Assembly (NCBI GenBank): GCA_028708845.1
Contig: JAQVXZ010000013.1
Span: forward strand, 1 to 64,000
DNA length: 64,000 nt
Source of the DNA: Bacteroidales bacterium
GTDB taxonomy: Bacteria; Bacteroidota; Bacteroidia; Bacteroidales; P3
Direction: 5' to 3'
Each line of letters starts with the position of its first letter. Positions within the stretch are counted from its first letter, which is position 1. The notes below the pieces were generated by a model, which had not been told where the DNA came from, did no database searches, and worked only from the letters and a program-made list of their open reading frames with translations. The translations under genes were made by a program, and so were the position numbers. Below are positions 1-8,600 of this stretch, one piece after another.

Positions 1-187
1 CAAAAGAACCTAAGATATAAATATTCCCATGAGAGTCGAATTCTGAATGATAGATTCTGTTAGTCTTGGAAGTTGATGTTGCAAAAGCCTCCTCCGAGCC
101 CATATATGTCTTTGCCCAGTTAAAATACTGTGCATTGGCATTAACTAAAAATAATATAGATAAAAAAAAGAAAATAAACTTTTTCAT
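1..187 (-). CDS. T9SS propeller-like secreted protein, N-terminal 62 residues only (cut by window edge)
   Basis: The reverse strand opens with ATG at 187 and stays open to base 1. It encodes a signal peptide (starting MKKFIFFFLS, ending NANAQ) followed by YFNWAKTYMGSEEAFAT and a beta-propeller-like turn (HGNIYILGSF). The 62 residues match the N-termini of the two complete paralogues at 258-2384 and 3450-5537 almost exactly, so this is the third member of a tandem family. The rest lies outside the window. The upstream spacer to the next paralogue is only 70 bp and lacks the C-terminal-module copy seen between the other two. The protein is probably exported by Sec and then T9SS. The function is unknown. 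Confidence 0.85.
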   Translation of the reverse strand, partial: MKKFIFFFLSILFLVNANAQYFNWAKTYMGSEEAFATSTSKTNRIYHSEFDSHGNIYILGSF

Positions 188-204
188 AGACTATGAATTT
201 TGTT

Positions 205-220
205 GTTATATTTATATAAC
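205..220 (-). promoter_or_regulatory. Conserved -18 inverted repeat upstream of propeller paralogue 3
   Basis: The 16-base inverted repeat GTTATATTTATATAAC lies 18 bases ahead of the start codon. The identical sequence sits at exactly the same distance before the two other paralogues (2402-2417 and 5555-5570). It could be an operator, a 5'-UTR hairpin or part of the promoter; the sequence alone does not decide. Confidence 0.5.
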
Positions 221-257
221 AAGATATGAACTTTAGAATAAGTATTGGCTTTAAGGG

Positions 258-2384
258 TTAATTAACTATTATCTTCTTTGAATAAACATTCATATCTGTT
301 ATTATCTTTATAATATATACTCCTTTTGAAAAAGCAGAAAGATTTATCTCTTCTCTTGTGGTTTTTAGTTTTTCATTCTTTAATAGTAGTTGTCCATTTA
401 TGTTATAAAGTGAAAAGCTATTTATAATTTCTTCTTGGGTTGTTATATATACATCTCCTTTTGTTGGATTGGGATATACAAACATTTCATGTCTTAAGTC
501 AATATCTTGTATTAAGTTATTTGTATCGGGAATTGTATCGGGAACATAGAAATAAACTTCTCCGTCATAATACTGATTAAAAGAAGGATCAGAATATTTG
601 GCAATAAATGCTCTACTATTGCCAGCATTGCCCTGTCCTACTGTGTAAGGTCCAAAACTTATTTCATTGTCTGCACAGCCAAATAAAACAATATTTCCTT
701 CGTTGTTCATAGCTACTCCACCTGAAACCATTCTGGCTGCTTGACTATTTATTGGATAATTAATCACTTCTATTAATCCTCCATCTTCTCTCCAGCGTAT
801 TAAGGCAAGACCTGCACCAGCAAATCCTGTATTTAAAGCTTGTATCACTGTATCAAATCCTACAATATTGTTTCTATAAATAGCCTGAGCAAATACTTGA
901 TTATTTCTTATATTGAATGAATTAGTACCAAAACCATAATACAGTCTTGCTGTTGTATTTCCAATACTATCACTATGTGTTAATCCATGAGATAGATATT
1001 TCCCATCTTCTTTATTATAACGAATAAACATTAAATTATAACGAATCTTTAATTTAGTTGTATCATCAAATGAAAAATAATAATTTAAACTATTCATGTC
1101 CGAAAAATCGGTACCTCCTTCAGCAATAACATAAACAGAATTATTATCTTCATTTATTGCTACATTATGGAACTGACTTCTGAATGCTGATGTCAAGTAC
1201 AATCCTTCATTACCGGCAAATTGAAAATATCCATGAAGCTGATTTGTCCATAAAACATTGCCTGAGGTATCATATTTTACAAGAAAACCAACATTGCCAG
1301 CAGCTGGTTCTAAGTCTATTGTAAAGGCCCTATTATTTGTATCTAAAAATATCTTCCTCGAAAATGTTGTATCTACAGTTAATATATTTATGCCACCACG
1401 CTCAGACCATATATAGCCAGATATATATATATTACCTATACTATCGGAAGTAATTCCTGTAATATATGAAATAAATTCTTCATTCAAAGCTTCTTCACCT
1501 ACTCTTGTTGTATCTGCCATTAAATCCTTTGACCATATTAATTCATTAAAGTTTGGGGAAAACTTGAAAATCTTGGAGTTCTGTCTATATTTCATCCCAA
1601 AGTCAATTGTTCTTACTCCATCTATTACTAATCGGAAGGATTCGCTGGTATACCATTCTGTTGTATCATTTGGGGGATAGAGTTTTTGAAACTGTGAACA
1701 TATATATATATTGCCACTATTATCTATATAAAATGGGGATGTTACTCCATTTTCTGCAAATGTATATGATCCAATATTGTCAATCTGTACCCCTGTACTA
1801 TCAAGATATTGAACTTGTAAAAAATGTTGATTTACTACATTACCATTTAAATCAAATGTAATAAATAATGTACCTGTTGATGAAAGATTTACACCTCCTT
1901 CATAATAAGGGAAAGGATAATCTGGAAGCGGATTATAATAACCTGTGTGTATTAATGTGTCAAAATACCATAAATCTGTTTCATGGGATCCTAATGACAT
2001 TTCCGTTGCAATTACTATTGATGTATCTCCAACCAATTTCATCCAGTTTGGATATATTGAAAGAGAATTACTATTTTTAATAGCTTTTTTCCATATTAAA
2101 TTACCATCTGGATCTAATTTCATAACTACAATTGATGTTGTTGCTCCTCCAAATGCTACACCTAAAATATCTGTATCATTGAACGATGCCCCCTGTCCAA
2201 AGGAGCCTAATATATAAATATTTCCTTGTGAATCAAACTCTGAATGATAGATTCTGTTGGTCATGGTAGATGGAGTTGCAAAAGCCTCCTCCGAGCCCAT
2301 ATATGTTTTTGCCCAGTTAAAATACTGTGCATTGACATTAACTAAAAATAATATAGATAGAAAAAAGAAAATAAACTTTTTCAT
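258..2384 (-). CDS. T9SS type A sorting-domain protein with propeller-like repeats (708 aa)
   Basis: This is a predicted surface or secreted protein exported by the type IX system. Residues 1-19 form a signal peptide ending in VNAQ. The body has repeated turns of the form D(S/N)xGNIYI(S/C/L)G, seen as DSQGNIYILG, DNSGNIYICS and DSIGNIYISG, typical of SBBP-like beta-propeller blades. The last ~75 residues are a type A sorting domain (MFVYPNPTKGDVYI at its start, GVYIIKI and a basic end KKIIVN). No catalytic motif is visible. It is a tandem paralogue of the 695-residue protein encoded just upstream: the first ~100 residues and several internal blocks are nearly identical, while the middle has diverged with small indels. 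The gene is separated by a hairpin terminator from the 313-residue fragment upstream. Function unknown; adhesion or substrate binding is only a guess. Confidence 0.8.
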   Translation of the reverse strand: MKKFIFFFLSILFLVNVNAQYFNWAKTYMGSEEAFATPSTMTNRIYHSEFDSQGNIYILGSFGQGASFNDTDILGVAFGGATTSIVVMKLDPDGNLIWKKAIKNSNSLSIYPNWMKLVGDTSIVIATEMSLGSHETDLWYFDTLIHTGYYNPLPDYPFPYYEGGVNLSSTGTLFITFDLNGNVVNQHFLQVQYLDSTGVQIDNIGSYTFAENGVTSPFYIDNSGNIYICSQFQKLYPPNDTTEWYTSESFRLVIDGVRTIDFGMKYRQNSKIFKFSPNFNELIWSKDLMADTTRVGEEALNEEFISYITGITSDSIGNIYISGYIWSERGGINILTVDTTFSRKIFLDTNNRAFTIDLEPAAGNVGFLVKYDTSGNVLWTNQLHGYFQFAGNEGLYLTSAFRSQFHNVAINEDNNSVYVIAEGGTDFSDMNSLNYYFSFDDTTKLKIRYNLMFIRYNKEDGKYLSHGLTHSDSIGNTTARLYYGFGTNSFNIRNNQVFAQAIYRNNIVGFDTVIQALNTGFAGAGLALIRWREDGGLIEVINYPINSQAARMVSGGVAMNNEGNIVLFGCADNEISFGPYTVGQGNAGNSRAFIAKYSDPSFNQYYDGEVYFYVPDTIPDTNNLIQDIDLRHEMFVYPNPTKGDVYITTQEEIINSFSLYNINGQLLLKNEKLKTTREEINLSAFSKGVYIIKIITDMNVYSKKIIVN

Positions 2385-2401
2385 AGACTATGAATTTTAG
2401 T

Positions 2402-2417
2402 GTTATATTTATATAAC
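2402..2417 (-). promoter_or_regulatory. Conserved -18 inverted repeat upstream of propeller paralogue 2
   Basis: Second identical copy of GTTATATTTATATAAC, ending 18 bases before the ATG at 2384. Its arms GTTATA and TATAAC flank a TTTA loop. Confidence 0.5.
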
Positions 2418-2458
2418 AAGGTTTTGCGTGTAAAAGTAAGCATTATTTTAATAATAAA

Positions 2459-2492
2459 GGTAAGCGCTGCAAAATTAATTGCAGCACTTACC
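2459..2492 (-). terminator. Hairpin terminator after the 313-aa gene
   Basis: An inverted repeat with arms GGTAAGCGCTGCAA and TTGCAGCACTTACC around AATTAA lies 15 bases past the stop codon of the minus-strand gene at 2507-3448. On the minus strand a T-rich stretch follows. A sister copy lies at 5611-5646. Confidence 0.65.
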
Positions 2493-2506
2493 TTAACTGT
2501 AATTGA

Positions 2507-3448
2507 TTAGTTCTTTATTAGTTTCAAATAATAAACTTTATTTTCCTTGTTTATTACTCTAAGAATATATGTTCCTTTCAATACATCTTGTATATCTAAA
2601 GTATTAGTTGCTTGAACTTTCTTAAGATTCTTTCCTGTCATATCAATTAATAACAGTTCAGAAATATTATCTTGTTCAATGCCTTCTACTTTGACATAAG
2701 TTGACGCTGGATTTGGAACTAAATAAAGTTTGTCGGTTTGTGATGTTTGTTTTTCATTGTCTGTAGGTTTAGGTTTACTTGATATAGATTTGTTGCTTAT
2801 CATTTCTAATAGATCTTTTGCATCTATACAAATTACACATTCATGAATAATATTATCTTGACACATTAACACATGGAAACAAACCTCTTCTCCATTTTCT
2901 GCCATTTGAGTTAATACTCCATAGTCAAACATTGCCAAGCCATCTATTATGCTTGATGAAGAATTATAAATATGGTCTATAACTTGATATGGTTCACTCC
3001 AAACTCTAAAGATAGCTTGTGGATTGGAAGGTAGGTATAAAGAGAAATTAAAATAAGATACATTTTCATTGCTTACATCTGTATTATACTTTAAATCTTT
3101 TATCACTATCTCTTTTTCACAATCTACTATTTCAACATTAATATCTACGGAAAATTCCTTATAACAATCATTGCATGCATCATATATTCTGAATGTAGCA
3201 GAAGAAACTAAAGGATCAGTTACTTCAAATTTGAAATCGAAAGTTTTACAATCTCCTGGAGATACTGTCAATGGGAAATTATTTGTTCCAAGAATATTTA
3301 TTCCTGAGATTAAAGAACTTAAAGCATCAAAACATGCTGTGTTACTGCCATTATTACAAATAGTCACATCCACTTTATAAATTATTCTACAATCTTCTAT
3401 ATATTGAGTTGGAGTTACTTTTATATCAAAGTTCTGTGTAGGTTTCAT
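2507..3448 (-). CDS. Headless duplicate of the C-terminal module of the 1737-aa T9SS protein (313 aa)
   Basis: The 313 residues align throughout with the last ~308 residues of the protein encoded at 5660-10873. Both contain VDVTICNNGSNTACFD, then ISGINILGTNNFPLTV, and end with a T9SS type A domain (LYLVPNPASTYVKVEG to YYLKLIKN). There is no signal peptide: the protein starts MKPTQNFDIKVTP directly inside the module. The ATG comes one base after the TAA of the upstream 695-residue gene, so any translation would be by coupling. The spacer downstream is 122 bp, exactly as long as the spacer after the parent gene, which marks a tandem duplication boundary. The product is probably not exported and may be non-functional. 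An alternative is read-through making a C-terminal extension of the 695-residue protein. Confidence 0.65.
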   Translation of the reverse strand: MKPTQNFDIKVTPTQYIEDCRIIYKVDVTICNNGSNTACFDALSSLISGINILGTNNFPLTVSPGDCKTFDFKFEVTDPLVSSATFRIYDACNDCYKEFSVDINVEIVDCEKEIVIKDLKYNTDVSNENVSYFNFSLYLPSNPQAIFRVWSEPYQVIDHIYNSSSSIIDGLAMFDYGVLTQMAENGEEVCFHVLMCQDNIIHECVICIDAKDLLEMISNKSISSKPKPTDNEKQTSQTDKLYLVPNPASTYVKVEGIEQDNISELLLIDMTGKNLKKVQATNTLDIQDVLKGTYILRVINKENKVYYLKLIKN

Positions 3449-3449
3449 T

Positions 3450-5537
3450 TTAATTAACGATTATCTTCTTGGAATAGACATTATTATCAGTTATTATCTT
3501 TATTATATAAACTCCTTTTGAAAAAGCAGAAAAATTTATCTTTTCATTTGTAGTTTTTAGTTTTTCATTCTTTAATAATAGTTGTCCGTTTGTGTTATAA
3601 AGTGAAAAGCTATTTATCTTTTCTCCTTGGGTTATTATATATACATCTCCTTTGGTTGGATTGGGATATACAAATATTTCATGTCTAAATTCAATATCAC
3701 TTATTAAATTACTTGTATCTGGAATTGTATCTGGCACATAAAAATAAACATCTCCGTCATAATATTGATTGAAAGACGGGTCTGAGTATTTGGCAATAAA
3801 TGCTCTACTATTTCCTGCTGTTCCTTGACCTACTGTATAAGGACCAAAACTTATTTCATTGTCTGCACAGCCAAATACAACAATATCTCCTTGATTATTC
3901 ATTGCTGTCCCCCCAGAAACCATTCTGGCTGCTTGACTATTTATTGGATAATCGATTACTTCTATTAATCCACCATCTTCTCTCCAGCGTACTAAAGCTA
4001 GACCTGCTCCATTAAAGCTTGAATCTAATGATCGTATTACTGTATCAAAGCCCACAATACTGTTTCCATAAATAACCTGTGCAAATACTTGATTATTTCT
4101 TACTATAAATGGGGTTGTTCCAAAACCATAATCAATATTGGTAAATGTCCCTCGTTCTCCTTCGGAATTTGCTAGTCCATGAGAAAGATATTCTCCATTA
4201 TCTTTATTATATCTTATAAAACTAATATCTCCCCACATTGACTTGTAGGTAACTGTATCATTAAACATGAGATAAGAATTAGTATCAATACCTCCTGCAT
4301 ATATAAGTGCAAGAACATAAACAGAGTTATTATCTTCATTTATTGCTAAATTATGGAACCAACTACCAAATCCTAATACATATCCATGACTTTCATTCCC
4401 TGCGAACTGAGTATATCCATGAAGTTGATTGGTCCATAAAACATTTCCTGAGGTATCATATTTTATTAGAAAACCAACATTGCCTGCTGCTGGTTCAATA
4501 TCTATTGTAAAATTTCTATTATTTGTATCTACATATATAGTCTTGTTATATAATGTATCTCCTCCAGGGTAATAGTTTCTATCATGATATATGTATCCAC
4601 ATACATATATATTACCTATGCTATCTGAAGAAATCCCTGTTATTAATGGAGTATGTAATATACGTAAGGTATCTTTACCTACTTCTGTTGTATCTGCCAT
4701 TAAATCCTTTGACCATATTAATTCATTAAAGTTTGGGGAAAACTTGAATATCTTGGAGTTCTGTCTATATTTCATCCCAAAGTCAATTGTTCTTACTCCA
4801 TCTATTACTAATCGGAAGGATTCGCTGGTGCAATTGGATTGAGGTGGGTATAGTTTTCTAAACTGTGAACATATATATATATTACCACTATTATCTATAT
4901 GGAATGGTGATGTTACTCCATTTTCTGCAAACCAATTGTCATCAATCTCTACTCCAGAACTATCAACACTCGCTATTTGTAAGAAATGTTGACTTATTAC
5001 ATTCCCATTCAAATCAAATGTAATAAATGCATTAGCAAGTGGAGACATATTATTATAAAAATGGAAAGGATATTCAGGTTGAGGATCATTTAAACCAGTA
5101 GTTATTAATGTGTCAAGATACCATAAATCTATATCGCTTGTTCCTAATGACATATTTGTGACAACTACAATTGATGTATCTCCAACTAATTTCATCCAGT
5201 TTGGATATATTGAAATATTATTCCCATTTTTAATAGCCTTTTTCCAAATTAAATTACCATCAGGATCTAATTTCATTACTACAATTGATGTTGTTGCCCC
5301 TCCAAATGCTACTCCTAAAATATCTGTATCATTGAATGATGCTCCTTGACCAAAGGAACCTAAGATATAAATATTTCCTTGTGAATCAAACTCTGAATGA
5401 TAGATTCTGTTGGTCATGGTAGATGGAGTTGCAAAAGCCTCCTCCGATCCCATATATGTTTTTGCCCAGTTAAAATATTGGGCATTTACATTAACTAAAA
5501 ATAATATAGATAGAAAAAAAATGATAAACTTTTTCAT
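3450..5537 (-). CDS. T9SS type A sorting-domain protein with propeller-like repeats (695 aa)
   Basis: This is a paralogue of the 708-residue protein at 258-2384. It has the same signal peptide (MKKFIIFFLS to VNAQ), the same propeller-like turns (DSQGNIYILG, DNSGNIYICS, DSIGNIYVCG) and the same kind of sorting domain (IFVYPNPTKGDVYI, ending KKIIVN). Compared with its sister it carries different loops between about residues 115 and 200 and between 290 and 330, flanked by blocks with almost no synonymous change, which suggests gene conversion. Its stop codon is one base from the ATG of the 313-residue fragment. The start ATG at 5537 is supported by the signal peptide and by the conserved -18 element. 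It should be exposed on or released from the cell surface. Function unknown. Confidence 0.8.
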   Translation of the reverse strand: MKKFIIFFLSILFLVNVNAQYFNWAKTYMGSEEAFATPSTMTNRIYHSEFDSQGNIYILGSFGQGASFNDTDILGVAFGGATTSIVVMKLDPDGNLIWKKAIKNGNNISIYPNWMKLVGDTSIVVVTNMSLGTSDIDLWYLDTLITTGLNDPQPEYPFHFYNNMSPLANAFITFDLNGNVISQHFLQIASVDSSGVEIDDNWFAENGVTSPFHIDNSGNIYICSQFRKLYPPQSNCTSESFRLVIDGVRTIDFGMKYRQNSKIFKFSPNFNELIWSKDLMADTTEVGKDTLRILHTPLITGISSDSIGNIYVCGYIYHDRNYYPGGDTLYNKTIYVDTNNRNFTIDIEPAAGNVGFLIKYDTSGNVLWTNQLHGYTQFAGNESHGYVLGFGSWFHNLAINEDNNSVYVLALIYAGGIDTNSYLMFNDTVTYKSMWGDISFIRYNKDNGEYLSHGLANSEGERGTFTNIDYGFGTTPFIVRNNQVFAQVIYGNSIVGFDTVIRSLDSSFNGAGLALVRWREDGGLIEVIDYPINSQAARMVSGGTAMNNQGDIVVFGCADNEISFGPYTVGQGTAGNSRAFIAKYSDPSFNQYYDGDVYFYVPDTIPDTSNLISDIEFRHEIFVYPNPTKGDVYIITQGEKINSFSLYNTNGQLLLKNEKLKTTNEKINFSAFSKGVYIIKIITDNNVYSKKIIVN

Positions 5538-5554
5538 AGACTATTGATTTTGGT

Positions 5555-5570
5555 GTTATATTTATATAAC
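5555..5570 (-). promoter_or_regulatory. Conserved -18 inverted repeat upstream of propeller paralogue 1
   Basis: Third copy of GTTATATTTATATAAC, again exactly 18 bases before a start codon (ATG at 5537). Conservation of both sequence and spacing across three paralogues suggests either recent duplication or a retained regulatory role. Confidence 0.5.
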
Positions 5571-5610
5571 AAGGTTTTGTGTGTAAAAGTAAACATTGTT
5601 TTTGAAATAA

Positions 5611-5646
5611 AGGTAAGCACTGCAAAATTAATTGCAGCACTTATCT
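5611..5646 (-). terminator. Hairpin terminator after the 1737-aa gene
   Basis: Inverted repeat AGGTAAGCACTGCAA / TTGCAGCACTTATCT around AATTAA, starting 14 bases beyond the stop codon of the minus-strand gene at 5660. It is homologous to the terminator at 2459-2492 and part of the 122-bp duplicated spacer. Confidence 0.6.
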
Positions 5647-5659
5647 TTATTGTGATTAA

Positions 5660-8600
5660 TTAGTTCTTTATTAGTTTCAAGTAATAAACCTTGTTTTCCT
5701 TGTTTATTACTCTAAGAATATATGTTCCTTTCAATACATCTTGTATATCTAAAGTGTTAGTTCCTTGAACTTTCTTAAGATTCTTTCCTGTCATATCTAT
5801 TAATAACAGTTCAGATATATTATCTTGTTCAATCCCTTCTACTTTAACATAAGTTGATGCTGGGTTTGGAACTAAATAAAGTGTTCCTTCTTGGTCTTCT
5901 TTTGTGTTTTCTTTACTTGGTGTTGATTTTCCTCCTCCTGCTTTTATTATGTCTAATAATTCTTTAGCTCCTATACAAATTTCGGATTCACAGAATATAT
6001 CTCCTTTACACATTATGACATGGAAACAAACCTTTTCTCCATTTGCTGCCATCTGGCTTAATACTCCATAGTCAAACATGGCTAAGCCATTTATTGTACT
6101 TGATGAAGAATTGTAGACATAGTCTATAACTTGAGATGGTTCTGTCCATACTCTGAATACTGCTTGTGGATGACTTGGTAAAAATAATTCAAAGTCAAAA
6201 TAAGAAACATAATTATTGCTAAGATCTGACCTAAAAGCTAATTTATTTATTTTTAGTTCATCCGCACATTTTATTATTTCTACTTTTATATCTACAGTAA
6301 AGTCTTTATAGCATTTATTACATTTATCATATAATTGGAATTCTGCAAAAGAAACCAAAGGATCTGTTACTTCAAATTTGAAATCAAAAGTTTCACAATC
6401 TCCAGGAGCTACTGTCAATGGGAAATTATTTGTTCCAAGAATATTTATTCCTGAGATTAAAGAACTTAAATCATCAAAACATGCTGTGTTACTGCCATTA
6501 TTACAAATAGTCACATCCACTTCATAAATTATTCTACAGTCTTCTATATGTTGTTTTGGAGTAACTTTTAAATCTACTTTTTCACATGGACAATCTTCTT
6601 GTTCTATAACCAATGATGGTGATGTTACACTGCAATTATTGTTATTATAAGTTACATTTAAATTATAAGTTCCAAAACCTGATAAAGGTAGAGTTAGAGG
6701 AGAAAATAAATAATTTCCACTTCCTGTAGTACTACTTGAGTTGAAAAACCATTTCCAAGAGATATAATCTTTAGAGATATTATAGACATTTAGGGATGAA
6801 GGTAATAAGTATTTGCATTTCTTATAGCATCCTGTTAAGAGAGCATCAAAGTTTGGTGCTGATGGAATAAGAATATTTGCATTTTGAGATTTACAACCAC
6901 TTGTTTGTTCATAATAATAAGCGAGTGCATAACCTGGAGAATAATAATCTGCAGTTGGATTATGTATTCCAGAACTCCAATATATTGATTCTCCATTAGG
7001 AGCAGTTGCTCCCAAAACAACAGGAGGTTGATCTATACATTGATTTCCTACAAAAGAAATACTTGGAGCCACAGGGTTTTGATGCACTTCTATTGAAGTA
7101 GTAGTTATATCCCAACAAGTCCCTTCATAAACAATTAATTGAATATTATAAGTACCTGCCAAAGATGCAGTAAAGGATATTTTTGGATCAGTATAATTTG
7201 TTGATACTCCGTTTGGAGCATCAACTTGCCAATCGTATGTTACTCCCTGTTCTATTCCCAATTCTCCATTTAAATCAATTTTATCTCCTTGACAATAATC
7301 TGTTTTACACAAAATTGCTGCCGTTGGAGAGTTATTAAATCCAACATTTGCCATAGCTTCTTTAATACAACCATTATTATTTGTAGCTAAAACTGTATAA
7401 TCACCTGTATGGAATACATTATTGGCATAATAAGTTGTAGTTTGATTTAAAGGAGCATACCATTGGTAACTGTTTGCAGTTTGTGGAGTAAATCTTATTT
7501 GCCTTGCAGAACCTTCACAAACTTTAGCACTATAAGGATATAATGTTCCACTTGCAAAATCATCTGTATGTGGTGTAATACTTATTGCACCTGCAATATT
7601 GGAACAATTATTTGCATCTGTTATTGTGGCTGTAACTGAGTAAGGATTAGTCCGATTTGCAAAAGTATGATAAACAGTATTTCCTACTGCATCTACAGTT
7701 GAACCATCATCAAAATTCCAATGTATTTTATTTATTGTATTTGAAGAACCTATTGGTTGTGTTGTTACTTGAAGTTGAATAGGATTATTATTGCACGAGT
7801 TATATGGAGATGAAGAGCTAAGATTTGTTGCAATAGTCATTGAAGTAAATGGAGGGGAAAGTGTTATGGTCTTTGATTTCTGACAATTATCATAACTAAT
7901 TGTAACGGTATATGTTGTAGCTGTAGTTGGAAGAGATATAACATTACTTTCTACGTCGAAATATCCTGCTGGAATAGTTAGAGTTTGATTTTGTCCTCCT
8001 CCTGTAAGTGTACATGTTCTTTGTCCTACATTAGCTGGATTTAAATATTCAGATTTATCATGGATTATTACTTTATGGTTAACACAATCATATTCTAATT
8101 CTAAATCTAAAATACAAGATACTGTGATTCCATATGTTCCTGTGTAGCAATTTATCCCATCAGACACGGATCCAACGATAGTGTAGTTTCCTACACTATT
8201 AAATTGTATATCAGTAGGATTGCTTGAAGGGTCAGAGATAAGACCTCTAGGAGGATTCACAGACCAAGAAACAGTATTTGATGTAGGATTCGTTGCTTGA
8301 ATTCTTATCTTTTGATCTGTGCAGAGAGTATTTGAAACAACACTCAAAGGGAGATTTAAGCATGGGGGGTCTACTCCTGGATTAGTTGGAGAAGGAACTG
8401 TTTTGCAATGTTCAATTTCGCACCCTGAGTTGTAACTAACAACCCTACAGCAATATTCCCCATCACCCATATAAGGAATGGATGCACATCCACTTGCTGT
8501 TTCTGTACATACTGCTGGATTTCCCCCTGCACTATAACCATTAATAGGATTTCCATTATACTCCCAGTATATTAAATAATCAGGAGTATTAGGATTTGCA

